Of a stretch of 64,000 nt of DNA, positions 8,618-17,219 are shown piece after piece. The notes below the pieces were generated by a model. That model worked only from the letters and a program-made list of their open reading frames with translations. It did not search any database and was not told the DNA's origin. Origin of the DNA: RAM1 sp050247515 (GTDB lineage Bacteria > Pseudomonadota > Gammaproteobacteria > Burkholderiales > Burkholderiaceae_C); contig JBFWUB010000021.1 in the NCBI GenBank assembly GCA_050247515.1, positions 7,921 through 71,920 on the forward strand. The letters run 5' to 3'. Position numbers and translations under genes: made by a program. The first letter of the stretch is position 1; every line of letters starts with the position of its first letter.

Positions 8618-9772
8618 ATGCAGCGCTATCTGGATGGCCGTGCGGCGGCCGACCTTGCCCGGAAAACCGTCTTCCTGACCGGCCCCCGCCAGGTCGGCAA
8701 AACGTCGCTGAGCCGCCTGCTCATGCAAGGGCGTGATGCGCAATACCTGAATTACGATGTGTCCGCTGACCGGGCCGTCATCGAGCGGAAAAGCTGGTTG
8801 CCGCATACCCGTCTGCTGGTGCTTGATGGTCTCTTCAAGATGCCAGAAGGTGCAATATGGCTCAAGGGCGTGATCGACGGCAAGCCGGCGCAACAGCAGT
8901 TGCTGGTGACAGGCAGTGCACGCATGGACACCTTCCGCCAAAGCGGCGACTCACTGGCCGGTCGCTACTTTGCGCTGCGATTGCACCCCTTGAGCGTGCG
9001 TGAATGGTGCGACCACGCACCGCTGGAACTGCACGGCGGTCAGGCCCCCGCACCAGAGGAGTCATTGGCCCGCCTGCTGGAACGTGGCGGCTTCCCCGAG
9101 CCCATGCTGGACCCTGATGCGGTACAGGCAGATCGCTGGCGCCGCACCTACCTGGAAGGCCTTGTGCGCGAAGACGTGATGGAGTTTTCGCGCATCAACG
9201 AAATCACCGCGCTGCGGCTGTTCGTGGACCTGCTGCGCGAACGCGTGGGCTCACCCCTGTCGCTGGCGTCCATGGCGCGCGATCTGGCGGTTTCGCCACC
9301 CACGCTCAAGCGTTACCTGGACATTCTGCAGGCGCTGTTCATTGTCTTTACGGTGCAGCCCTGGCACCGCAACATCGCGCGCGCCGTACTGCAGCAGCCC
9401 AAGGTGTATTTCTTCGACACCGGCTTGGTACGTGGCGACGATGGCGTGCGCTTTGAAAACCTGGTGGCCTGCCACCTGCTCAAGCACGTGCAGTGGCAGC
9501 AGGATGCGTATGGCCGCGAATGCGATCTGCACTACCTGCGCACCAAGGATGGCGCCGAAGTGGACTTTGCGCTGAGCGACGCCGACGGATTGAGCGGCCT
9601 GATCGAATGCAAATGGGCCGACAACACCCCGCACAGGGCACTGCAGCGTTTTGCGGGGGAATTTGCCGGGTTACCTGCTGTTCAGGTCGTGCGCTCACTG
9701 CACCAGCCTGAACAGCGCGGCGCCATTGAAATCGCGCCTGCGGCCAGTTGGCTGGCCCGCCTCAGTGCCTGA
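8618..9772 (+). CDS. AAA_14/DUF4143 ATP-binding protein
   Basis: 384-residue protein of a family of predicted P-loop ATPases fused to a DUF4143 domain; cellular role unclear. Walker A is GPRQVGKTS (residues 22-30). The Walker B strand reads LLVLDG (66-71), where the usual Asp-Glu is Asp-Gly, so the catalytic glutamate appears missing. The sensor-like strand is LLVTGSARMDTF (95-106). Around residues 210-240 a winged-helix-like segment (SLASMARDLAVSPPTLKRYL) precedes the nuclease-like C-terminal half with EVDF and LIECKW, reminiscent of PD-(D/E)XK strands. Gene and operator interrupt what looks like a tolC-waaA neighbourhood, suggesting acquisition; the 3' end overlaps waaA by 11 bp convergently. 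Confidence 0.85.
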   Translation: MQRYLDGRAAADLARKTVFLTGPRQVGKTSLSRLLMQGRDAQYLNYDVSADRAVIERKSWLPHTRLLVLDGLFKMPEGAIWLKGVIDGKPAQQQLLVTGSARMDTFRQSGDSLAGRYFALRLHPLSVREWCDHAPLELHGGQAPAPEESLARLLERGGFPEPMLDPDAVQADRWRRTYLEGLVREDVMEFSRINEITALRLFVDLLRERVGSPLSLASMARDLAVSPPTLKRYLDILQALFIVFTVQPWHRNIARAVLQQPKVYFFDTGLVRGDDGVRFENLVACHLLKHVQWQQDAYGRECDLHYLRTKDGAEVDFALSDADGLSGLIECKWADNTPHRALQRFAGEFAGLPAVQVVRSLHQPEQRGAIEIAPAASWLARLSA

Positions 9773-11024
9773 CACCGTCCATCAAGCCGAAGACCGCCTG
9801 CGCCGTCTTGTCCGCCGCCCCCCGATGCGCCGCCGCAAAAGTCTGCGCTGCCTGCACCGCGGCGTTGTGCTGCGCGCCGGCCGCGGCCAGCCGCAGCGCG
9901 GCCTGCACCGCCCCGGCTTCGTCTTCCACACGGAAGGCCGCGCCGGCTTCAACGGCCAGCTCGGCTGCATCGGCAAAGTTGAATGTGTGCGGCCCCATCA
10001 CCACCGGGCAGCCACAGGCGGCGGCCTCGATCAGGTTCTGGCCGCCCAGCGGCGCAAAGCTGCCGCCCAGCAGGGCCACGTCGCTCAGGCCGTAGTACAG
10101 CGCCATCTCGCCCAGTGAATCGCCCAGCCACACGTCGCCCGCCTGCGGCGTGTCGCTCCAAGCGCTGCGGCGCGAGAGGGTGAAGCCCTGTGCCTGCACC
10201 AGCGCCGCCACTTCGTCAAAACGCTGCGGGTGGCGCGGCACGATCAGCCATTGCATGCCAGCAGCATCGGCGTGCGCACGGATGGCCGCCAGCAGTGTGG
10301 CCTCTTCCCCCTCACGCGAGCTGGCGAACATCACGACAGGGCGCGGACCCGCCGACCGCCACGCGCGACCTTGCGCCAGTTGTGCTTCATCCGGCGTCGC
10401 GTCGAACTTGAGGTTGCCAAAGATGCCTTGCACCTGTGCCCCGGCCTGACGCAGGCGCTTTGCATCGGCCGGGGTCTGCGCCCACACGGCTGCCAGCGCC
10501 TCGTAGGCCGGCATGGAAATCGGCGACAGCGCCAGCGCCTGCTGCAGGGACTTTTCACTCAGCCGCGCATTGGCCAGCACCAGCGGCACACCGCGTGCCT
10601 TGCACTGCGCGACCAGGTTGGGCCAGACCTCGGTTTCCATCAGCACGCCGATGCGCGGGCGGAAGTGATCCAGAAAGTCGCGCACAGCCCCCGGCGTATC
10701 CCAGGGCAGCCAGCTTTGCGCATCGCCCGCACGCAGCAGGCGCTGGCCTTCGGCGCGGCCCGTGGCCGTGCCATGCGTGAGCAGCACCCGCAGGCCGGGC
10801 TCGCGTGCGCGCAGCGCGTCCAGCAGCACAGCGGCGGCCCGCGTTTCGCCCAGCGACACCGCATGCAGCCACAGCATGCCGGGCTCCGCGGGCGCTGCAT
10901 AGTTGCCAAAACGCTCTTCAATCGCTTCCAGGTACCCCGGCTCCGCGCGCCCACGCCGCGCCAGTTTGCGCCGCAAAAAGGGCTGGGCCAGCCACATCAG
11001 CAGCGAATAGAACGCGTGGATCAT
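9762..11024 (-). CDS. waaA: 3-deoxy-D-manno-octulosonic acid (Kdo) transferase
   Basis: Transfers Kdo from CMP-Kdo to lipid A precursors at the inner membrane, the first step of LPS core assembly; 420 residues. It shows an N-terminal membrane anchor (FYSLLMWLAQPFLRRKL), the GT30 acceptor-side motif GMLWLHAVSLGETRAA and the nucleotide-sugar domain with LLGGSFAPLGGQNLIEAAACG. I placed the start at the ATG that overlaps the waaC stop by ATGA rather than 30 bases upstream. The number of Kdo units added cannot be told from sequence. It is last in the waa operon. Confidence 0.94.
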   Translation of the reverse strand: MIHAFYSLLMWLAQPFLRRKLARRGRAEPGYLEAIEERFGNYAAPAEPGMLWLHAVSLGETRAAAVLLDALRAREPGLRVLLTHGTATGRAEGQRLLRAGDAQSWLPWDTPGAVRDFLDHFRPRIGVLMETEVWPNLVAQCKARGVPLVLANARLSEKSLQQALALSPISMPAYEALAAVWAQTPADAKRLRQAGAQVQGIFGNLKFDATPDEAQLAQGRAWRSAGPRPVVMFASSREGEEATLLAAIRAHADAAGMQWLIVPRHPQRFDEVAALVQAQGFTLSRRSAWSDTPQAGDVWLGDSLGEMALYYGLSDVALLGGSFAPLGGQNLIEAAACGCPVVMGPHTFNFADAAELAVEAGAAFRVEDEAGAVQAALRLAAAGAQHNAAVQAAQTFAAAHRGAADKTAQAVFGLMDGVRH

Positions 11025-11989
11025 GCGGCTGTCACCTGTTGCCAGGCCTGCCACACGGCGCCCACATCGGGCGCGGGCCGCGCGAACACGCTGCGCTGGC
11101 GGGCCGCGTCAACAGGCCCGGTACGCCACGCGGTGTCGAAGTTGTAGATCTGCACATGCGGCAGGTCCAGCGCCACGGCAATGTGGCTCAGCCCGCTGTC
11201 CACGCCGATCACGCCCGCGCACGCGGCCAGCCTGTCGGTCAGGGTGCCCAGGTCCAGCCGCGGCCAGACCTGCGCTTGTGGGCACAGTGCCCGCGCCATG
11301 CGCTCACTGCGGGCCTGCTCATCCGCGCTGCCATGCGGCAGACCCAGTGTGTACCCCGCCGTCATGAGCCGGCGGCCCAGCGCCAGCCAATGGTCCTGCG
11401 GCCAGCACTTGTCGTCGCGCGATGTGCCGTGCACCAACGCCACGCAGCGGCCTGACACCTGCGCCGAGCCGTGCGCCACCAAACCGAAGTTCAAGGCGTC
11501 AGGCACCGCATGGCCCAACGCCTGGGCGCACAGCACACGCGAGCGCTGTACGGCGTGGATGTGCGCCGGCACAGGCACGGCCACGTCAGCCACCCAGCGG
11601 GTAGGCCGCTCGTAGCTGGAGCCGTCGGTCTGGTTGGCCAGCGCGTAGCGTTGGCCCCCGGGTGCCAGCCGCGCGAGCCAGGCCACCAGTGCCGACTTGC
11701 TCAAGCCCTGCAAGTCAATGACGGCGTCATAGGGCTGGGCCTGAAGATCTGCCTTGAACGCCCGCCACGCCGCGCGCGTGCCCGCGGCAAAGGGCGCCTT
11801 GCGCCAGCGCCGCAGCTCGCAGGGGATTACACGGCGCACGCCCTGGCAACGCGCGGCCAGCGGCGCGAAGCTTTTTTCCACCACCCAGTCGATCTGCGCG
11901 TGGGGCAGCGCCGCGCGGATGTCCTGAACCGCCGGCATGGCATGCACCACATCGCCAAGCGAAGACAGCTTGACGATGAGGATGTTCAA
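11021..11989 (-). CDS. waaC: LPS heptosyltransferase I
   Basis: GT9-family enzyme adding the first L-glycero-D-manno-heptose to Kdo in the LPS inner core; 322 residues, cytoplasmic face of the inner membrane. Visible family features: N-terminal ILIVKLSSLGDVVHAMPAV, the acceptor-domain motif DLQGLSKSALVAWLA and the donor-domain motif GVDSGLSHIAVALDLP. Overlaps both neighbours by 4 bp (phosphomannomutase upstream, waaA downstream), so the three are translationally coupled. Confidence 0.94.
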   Translation of the reverse strand: MNILIVKLSSLGDVVHAMPAVQDIRAALPHAQIDWVVEKSFAPLAARCQGVRRVIPCELRRWRKAPFAAGTRAAWRAFKADLQAQPYDAVIDLQGLSKSALVAWLARLAPGGQRYALANQTDGSSYERPTRWVADVAVPVPAHIHAVQRSRVLCAQALGHAVPDALNFGLVAHGSAQVSGRCVALVHGTSRDDKCWPQDHWLALGRRLMTAGYTLGLPHGSADEQARSERMARALCPQAQVWPRLDLGTLTDRLAACAGVIGVDSGLSHIAVALDLPHVQIYNFDTAWRTGPVDAARQRSVFARPAPDVGAVWQAWQQVTAA

Positions 11990-13374
11990 TGCGCTGCCTC
12001 TTCAAACGACGCATCGGGCTTGACGCCGCGCAGCAGCGTCAGCATGTCGGCCTGGATACGGTCGAGCGCGGCCTGGGTGTGGCCCTCAAACCGCAGCACC
12101 AGCACCGGCGTGGTGTTGGACGCGCGGATCAGCCCGAAGCCATCGGGCCAGTCCACCCGCAGCCCGTCGATGGTGGACACCTCAGCGGGGGGGGCAAAGT
12201 CGGCGCGCGCCACCAGCTGGCTGACGATGCCGTGGGGTTCACCCTCGGCACATTTCACGTTCAGCTCGGGCGTGGAAAAGCTCGTGGGCAGGCCGTTGAG
12301 CACCGCGCCCGGGTCGGCGTGCTTTGACAGGATCTCCAGCAGCCGCGCACCCGCATAGGTGCCGTCGTCAAAACCGAACCAGCGCTCCTTGAAGAAGATG
12401 TGGCCGCTCATCTCGCCGCCCAGCGGCGAGTCAATCTCTTTCATCCTGGCCTTGATCAGCGAATGCCCGGTCTTGAACATCAGCGGCTTGCCGCCCGCGG
12501 CGCGGATCGCCGGTGCCAGGCGCTGGGTGCACTTCACGTCGAACACGATCTCGCCACCGGGCGCGCGCGACAGCACATCCTGCGCAAACAGCATCATCTG
12601 GCGGTCGGGGTAGATGTTCTGGCCGTCCTTGGTCACGATGCCCAGCCGGTCGCCGTCGCCGTCAAAGGCCAGGCCCAGTTCGGCATCGCCGTCTTTCAGC
12701 GCGCGGATCAGGTCGCGCAGGTTATCGGGCTTGCTCGGGTCGGGGTGGTGGTTGGGAAAGTTGCCGTCCACGTCGCTGAACAGCTCGGTCACCTCGCAGC
12801 CTAAAGCGCGGAAGATCCCCGGCGCCGATGCACCGGCAATGCCGTTGCCGGAATCAATGACGATCTTCATCGGCCGCGCCAGCTTCACGTCGCCGGCGAT
12901 GCGGTCGCGGTACGGGGCCAGCACATTCACCAGGCGCACCGTGCCGTGGCGCGCGGGCGCGGAACCGTAGTCGCCGGACTCCATCAGGCGGCGCAGCGCC
13001 TGGATCTCCTCGCCATGGATGGCGCGCCCGGCCAACACCATCTTGAAGCCGTTGTAGTCCTTGGGGTTGTGGCTGCCGGTGACCTGGATCCCGCTGCTGC
13101 ACAGGGTGTTGGCGGCGAAGTACAGCATGGGCGTGGTGGCCGGGCCGATGTCGATCACGTCCACGCCCGCGGCGGTCAGCCCGCGCACCAGCGCGGCGCT
13201 CAGGCTGGGGCCGCTCAGGCGGCCGTCGCGGCCCACTGCCACGGTCGTTTCGCCCTCGCGCAGGGCCGCCAGACCAAACGCCCTGCCCAGTGCCTGGGCG
13301 ACCTCTTCATTCAGGGTCGCGGGCACGAAGCCGCGGATGTCATACGCCTTGAAAATCGAGGGGGACAACTGCAT
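11986..13374 (-). CDS. Phosphomannomutase/phosphoglucomutase
   Basis: Alpha-D-phosphohexomutase (AlgC/ManB type), 462 residues, interconverting hexose 1- and 6-phosphates for sugar-nucleotide supply to LPS or exopolysaccharide. Domain 1 carries the phosphoserine loop VTGSHNPKDYNGFKM, domain 2 the Mg site DGDGDRLG, domain 3 the sugar loop GEMSGHIFF and domain 4 the phosphate loop RASNTTPVLVLRFEG. I took the internal ATG giving MQLSPSIFKAYDIRG because family members begin there and upstream codons do not resemble the family. First gene of the waa operon, divergent from the alkA fusion gene. Confidence 0.93.
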   Translation of the reverse strand: MQLSPSIFKAYDIRGFVPATLNEEVAQALGRAFGLAALREGETTVAVGRDGRLSGPSLSAALVRGLTAAGVDVIDIGPATTPMLYFAANTLCSSGIQVTGSHNPKDYNGFKMVLAGRAIHGEEIQALRRLMESGDYGSAPARHGTVRLVNVLAPYRDRIAGDVKLARPMKIVIDSGNGIAGASAPGIFRALGCEVTELFSDVDGNFPNHHPDPSKPDNLRDLIRALKDGDAELGLAFDGDGDRLGIVTKDGQNIYPDRQMMLFAQDVLSRAPGGEIVFDVKCTQRLAPAIRAAGGKPLMFKTGHSLIKARMKEIDSPLGGEMSGHIFFKERWFGFDDGTYAGARLLEILSKHADPGAVLNGLPTSFSTPELNVKCAEGEPHGIVSQLVARADFAPPAEVSTIDGLRVDWPDGFGLIRASNTTPVLVLRFEGHTQAALDRIQADMLTLLRGVKPDASFEEAAH

Positions 13375-13487
13375 GAAACGAGTTCTTTCGGGCAAGTGGA
13401 GCGAACGCGCGATTGTAGGCCCCGCCCCATCCGGGCACATGTCCGGAAACGGCTGGTTTCAGCGCCTGCGCTGCGTATCATGACCCC

Positions 13488-15011
13488 ATGCCCGCCGACA
13501 CCACGCCCCTGCAACCCGACGCCTGCTACCTGGCGCTGAAGGCACGCGACGCGCGCTTTGACGGCAGCTTCTTCACCGGCGTCACCTCCACCGGCATTTA
13601 CTGCCGCCCGGTGTGCAAGGTGCGCACGCCACGGCGCGAGAACTGCCGCTTTTTCGGGCACGCCGCGCAGGCTGAAAGCGCGGGCTTTCGCCCCTGCCTG
13701 CGCTGCCGCCCCGAGCTGGCCCCGCAAGCCCTGACCTGGTCGATCCAGGACGCCAGCGCCATCCTGACGCGCCAGGCCGCCCGCCTGCTGGACGAACCCG
13801 ATGCCTGGGGCGACGAAGCCCCCACCGTTGAACGCCTGGCTGCCCGGCTGGGCGTCAGCGACCGGCACGTGCGCCGCATTTTTGAGGCCCAGCTGGGCGT
13901 GTCGCCGGTGCAGTACCTGCAAACACGCCGGCTGCTGACGGCCAAGCAGCTGCTGGCCGACACCGACCTGCCCGTCACCCAGGTGGCGCTGATCAGCGGC
14001 TATGCCAGCGTGCGGCGCTTCAACGCCGCGTTTGTGGAGCACTATGGGCTGAACCCCACGCAACTGCGCCGCGAGGGCACGAACCGCAAGACAGGCGACA
14101 CGCGAGGCACCGCCGTGCGACTGGGCTATCGCCCGCCGTATGACGTGCAAGCCATGCTGGGCTTTTTTCGCAAGCGGCTGATCGGCGGCATTGAATTTGT
14201 CGCCGATACGGATGCCCCGCCCGCGCTGGGCCGCACCCTGCGTGTGGACGCAGCCAGCAAGACACACACGGGCTGGCTGGTGGGTGAATTCGACACCGAA
14301 CGCAGCCAGGTCACGCTGCGCGTGAGTGATTCGCTGCGCGAAGTGCTGCCGCTGGTGATCCGCCGCCTGCGCGCCGCGCTGGACCTGGACGCCGACCCCG
14401 GTGCGATCAACGCCGTGCTGCACGGCGCCTTCCCGCACGGCGACGGCCTGCGCGTGCCCGGCGCGCTGGACGGCTACGAACTGGCCGTACGCGCCGTGCT
14501 GGGCCAGCAGATCACCGTGGCGGCGGCACGCACACTGACCCAGCGCCTGGTGGACCGGTTTGGCGAGCCGGTTGAAACGCCGTTTGCAGCCCTCACGCGC
14601 CTGTTCCCTGCGCCCGCCGTACTGGCGCAGGCCGCCGGTGATGCACTGGGCCAGTTGGGCATCGTCAAGCAGCGCCAGGCCGCCATCGTGGGCATTGCGC
14701 GTGCGGTGGCCGACAAGCGCCTGGCGCTGCATGGCGGCGCCGAGGTGCAGGCCACCATCACCGCGCTGAAAGAACTGCCCGGCATTGGCGACTGGACGGC
14801 GCAGTACATCGCCATGCGCGCACTGCGCTGGCCCGACGCCTTTCCGGCAGGCGACGTGGCGCTGCAAAGCGCCCTGGGCGTGCGCACCGACAAAAACCCC
14901 GCGCGCGCCGCCGAAGCCGCGTCACAAAGCTGGAAGCCCTGGCGCAGCTATGCCGTGATCCGCGCATGGTCAGCGCCCGCAACCACGGACCCACCGAAAG
15001 AACAGCCATGA
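13488..15011 (+). CDS. alkA: Ada-type activator / AlkA DNA-3-methyladenine glycosylase II fusion
   Basis: 507-residue fusion. Residues about 10-80 are the Ada methylphosphotriester domain with four zinc cysteines (C39, C43, C70, C73), the first of which accepts methyl groups in Ada. Residues 100-190 are an AraC helix-turn-helix. Residues 205-490 form AlkA: N-terminal lobe, then a helix-hairpin-helix (ELPGIGDWTAQYIAMRAL) with the catalytic aspartate in FPAGDVALQ. Predicted role: sensing alkylation, activating transcription and excising alkylated bases. It overlaps ogt by ATGA, making a compact alkylation-repair operon. The same domain order is known in other proteobacteria. Confidence 0.93.
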   Translation: MPADTTPLQPDACYLALKARDARFDGSFFTGVTSTGIYCRPVCKVRTPRRENCRFFGHAAQAESAGFRPCLRCRPELAPQALTWSIQDASAILTRQAARLLDEPDAWGDEAPTVERLAARLGVSDRHVRRIFEAQLGVSPVQYLQTRRLLTAKQLLADTDLPVTQVALISGYASVRRFNAAFVEHYGLNPTQLRREGTNRKTGDTRGTAVRLGYRPPYDVQAMLGFFRKRLIGGIEFVADTDAPPALGRTLRVDAASKTHTGWLVGEFDTERSQVTLRVSDSLREVLPLVIRRLRAALDLDADPGAINAVLHGAFPHGDGLRVPGALDGYELAVRAVLGQQITVAAARTLTQRLVDRFGEPVETPFAALTRLFPAPAVLAQAAGDALGQLGIVKQRQAAIVGIARAVADKRLALHGGAEVQATITALKELPGIGDWTAQYIAMRALRWPDAFPAGDVALQSALGVRTDKNPARAAEAASQSWKPWRSYAVIRAWSAPATTDPPKEQP

Positions 15012-15526
15012 AATACGACACCTCCATCGTCCAGACCCGTTACGAAAGCCCGCTGGGCCCGATGATCGTGGCCGCCACGGCACGCGGGCTGGCTGGCGTG
15101 TGGTTTGCCGGGCAGCGCCACCTGCCCGACCACGCAGGCTGGCCGCATGCGCCTGGGCACCCGGTGCTGGTGCAGGCCACACAGCAGCTGGCCGACTACT
15201 TGGCCGGCGTGCGCACCACGTTCGATCTGCCGCTGGACCTGCAGGGCGGCACGCCATTCCAGCAATCGGTGTGGCGCGCGCTGCTGGCCATACCGCGCGG
15301 GCGTACCGTCAGCTACGGTCACCTGAGCCGCGACGTGGGGCGGCCCGCCGCCGTGCGCGCCGTGGGCGCGGCCGTGGGGCGCAACCCGCTGAGCGTGGTG
15401 GTGCCCTGCCACCGGGTGCTGGGCTCGGACGGCTCGCTCACCGGCTACGCCGGCGGGCTGGAGCGCAAGACTGCGCTGCTTGCGCTGGAAGGCGCATTGA
15501 TCGCGGATGCGCATCAAAGCCGCTGA
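15008..15526 (+). CDS. ogt: Methylated-DNA-[protein]-cysteine S-methyltransferase
   Basis: Suicide enzyme that removes O6-methyl groups from guanine onto its own cysteine; 172 residues. The active-site motif VVPCHRVLGSDGSLTGYAGG is intact, and the preceding helix with TPFQQSVWRALLAIPRGRTVSYG carries the DNA-binding wing and arginine finger region. There is no regulatory N-terminal domain, so it is Ogt-type; that part is supplied by the upstream fusion gene. Start chosen at the ATG overlapping the alkA stop. Confidence 0.94.
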   Translation: MKYDTSIVQTRYESPLGPMIVAATARGLAGVWFAGQRHLPDHAGWPHAPGHPVLVQATQQLADYLAGVRTTFDLPLDLQGGTPFQQSVWRALLAIPRGRTVSYGHLSRDVGRPAAVRAVGAAVGRNPLSVVVPCHRVLGSDGSLTGYAGGLERKTALLALEGALIADAHQSR

Positions 15527-15582
15527 AAAAAAGCATGGGCAGCGCGCCGCAGCTTGCCCCGGTTTGCCACGACACTCCAACC

Positions 15583-16485
15583 ATGCCCCTCACCCGCACC
15601 ACACAGGCCGACGTGCTGCGTCGCCAGGCCCTGTCCGACTTCCTGACGCTGTCCGCGCTGTGGGGCGCGTCGTTCCTGTTCATGCGGCTGGCCGCCAACG
15701 AATTCGGCGCGCTGCCCACCGCCGGCCTGCGCGTGGGGATTGCGGCGCTGTTCCTGCTGCCCGTGCTGCTGTACAACGGCCACTGGCCCGCGCTGCGCGA
15801 CCGGCTGGGGCCCATCCTGTTCGTGGGCCTGCTCAATTCGGCCATACCGTTTGCGTTGCTGGCCTGGGCGGTGCTGTCCCTGAGCACCGGCATGACGTCC
15901 ATCCTGAACGCTACTGTGCCGATGTTTGGCGCGCTGGTGGCCTGGGTCTGGCTCAAGGACCGCCCCGGCGCATCGCGCCTGCTGGGCCTGGTGATCGGCT
16001 TTGCCGGGGTGGCGCTGCTGGCCTGGGACAAGGCCAGCTTCAAGCCCGGCGGCACGGGCTGGGCCGTGGTGGCCTGCCTGGTGGCCACGCTGTTCTACGG
16101 CATCGGCGCCAGCTACACCAAGCGTTACCTGAGCGGCGTCAACCCCATGGCACTGGCCACCGGCAGCCAGCTCGGCGCCACGCTGGGCCTGCTGGTGCCA
16201 ACCCTGTGGCTGTGGCCGGCGAGCCTGCCGGGCCTGCGCGCCTGGGGCGCCGTGGTGGGGCTGGCCGTGCTGTGCACGGGCATTGCGTACATCCTGTACT
16301 TCCGCCTGATCGCCAATGCCGGCCCGGCCAGGGCGCTGGCCGTCACCTTCCTGATACCGGTGTTTGCGGTGTTTTACGGTGCCATCGCCCTGGGCGAGGC
16401 CATCACGCTGTGGATGCTGCTGTGCGGCGCGGTCATTGTGCTGGGCACGGCGCTGGCAACGGGGATGCTGAAGCTGGGCAAGTAG
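15583..16485 (+). CDS. EamA/DMT-family transporter
   Basis: Inner-membrane protein of 300 residues with ten predicted helices in two EamA repeats (ALWGASFLFMRLAAN opens the first; VACLVATLFYGIGASYTKRY the second). Drug/metabolite transporters of this group export metabolites or amino acids; substrate unknown. ATG 15583 gives the usual family length; ATG 15535 is in frame and would add 16 non-hydrophobic residues. Neither start has a strong ribosome site. It follows ogt by about 55 bases and may share its transcript. Confidence 0.85.
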   Translation: MPLTRTTQADVLRRQALSDFLTLSALWGASFLFMRLAANEFGALPTAGLRVGIAALFLLPVLLYNGHWPALRDRLGPILFVGLLNSAIPFALLAWAVLSLSTGMTSILNATVPMFGALVAWVWLKDRPGASRLLGLVIGFAGVALLAWDKASFKPGGTGWAVVACLVATLFYGIGASYTKRYLSGVNPMALATGSQLGATLGLLVPTLWLWPASLPGLRAWGAVVGLAVLCTGIAYILYFRLIANAGPARALAVTFLIPVFAVFYGAIALGEAITLWMLLCGAVIVLGTALATGMLKLGK

Positions 16486-16800
16486 CGCCTCAAGGCGTCG
16501 CCGCGCGTTCGCAGGACATTTCCTACAACGGCTGCGGCAATTTTCCGCTGGGATGGGAAGCCGGCGCCGGGTAGATTGGGGTTGTCGCCCACCCTGCCCC
16601 CACCGCCGGAGTCCGCCATGCCCATCGTCAACGCCAACACCATTCCCGTCGCCCGCCCCGCCAACCCGCGCGAGCCGATACCAGCGTGGGCGCGACCCCA
16701 GGTCGCATGGCCGTTTCGCGTGTCCAAGCCGCTGGCGGCACAAACATCGGCAAGGCCCTCAGTGCCATCGTTCAGCACCTGAGCGGCGCACCGGCAAAGA
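16486..16800. other. Intergenic stretch, no convincing gene
   Basis: Lies between the EamA gene and the terminator of the convergent tRNA cluster. A short plus-strand open frame from ATG 16618 to 16782 (54 residues, Pro/Ala-rich, beginning MPIVNANTIPVARPAN) is preceded by ggagtccgcc; it matches no family I know, so I do not call it a gene. Confidence 0.5.
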
Positions 16801-16832
16801 AAAAGGTCTGTTGCTTGCACAACAGACCTTTT
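16801..16832 (-). terminator. Intrinsic terminator of the tRNA cluster
   Basis: Perfect 12-bp inverted repeat (aaaaggtctgtt / aacagacctttt) around an 8-base loop. Read on the minus strand, the hairpin directly follows the tRNA-Asp gene and runs into TTTTTCTTT, a typical Rho-independent terminator. Confidence 0.88.
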
Positions 16833-16837
16833 GATTT

Positions 16838-16914
16838 TGGCGGAGTGGACGGGACTCGAACCCGCGACCCCCGGCGTGACAGGCCGGTATTCTAACCAAC
16901 TGAACTACCACTCC
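16838..16914 (-). tRNA. tRNA-Asp (GTC)
   Basis: 77 nt including an encoded CCA. On the minus strand it starts GGAGTGG and pairs with CCACTCC at the acceptor end; anticodon loop CCTGTCACG gives GTC; T-loop GGTTCGAGTCC is intact. Last of three co-directional tRNAs behind gltX. Confidence 0.96.
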
Positions 16915-16983
16915 TGGTAGGCAACATTTGCTCCTTGCGGAGCCAAGCCTTGCCAGCTTGTGCCTTGTTAACCGAGGTTAATT

Positions 16984-17059
16984 TGGCGACCCTACGGGGA
17001 TTCGAACCCCGGTACTTACCGTGAAAGGGTAATGTCCTAGGCCTCTAGACGATAGGGTC
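16984..17059 (-). tRNA. tRNA-Glu (TTC)
   Basis: 76 nt with encoded CCA. Acceptor GACCCTA/TAGGGTC, anticodon loop CCTTTCACG (TTC), T-loop GGTTCGAATCC. It sits downstream of the gene for its own synthetase, gltX. Confidence 0.96.
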
Positions 17060-17077
17060 AAAACCTGAACTGTTCGG

Positions 17078-17153
<76 letters not shown>

Positions 17154-17219
17154 TAAATTCCCGCTGCTGCTTTGACACAGCCCCGTTAATTTCCGAGCCT
17201 TGAATTATAGCCTGAAAAT

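Noticed and set aside
15100..15582. Long in-frame 5' extension of the EamA transporter
   Set aside because: Overlaps ogt completely and is Arg/Ala-rich non-membrane sequence.
16618..16782. 54-codon frame MPIVNANTIPVARPAN...
   Set aside because: Has a plausible ribosome site but no recognisable family and sits beside a terminator; kept only as a remark.
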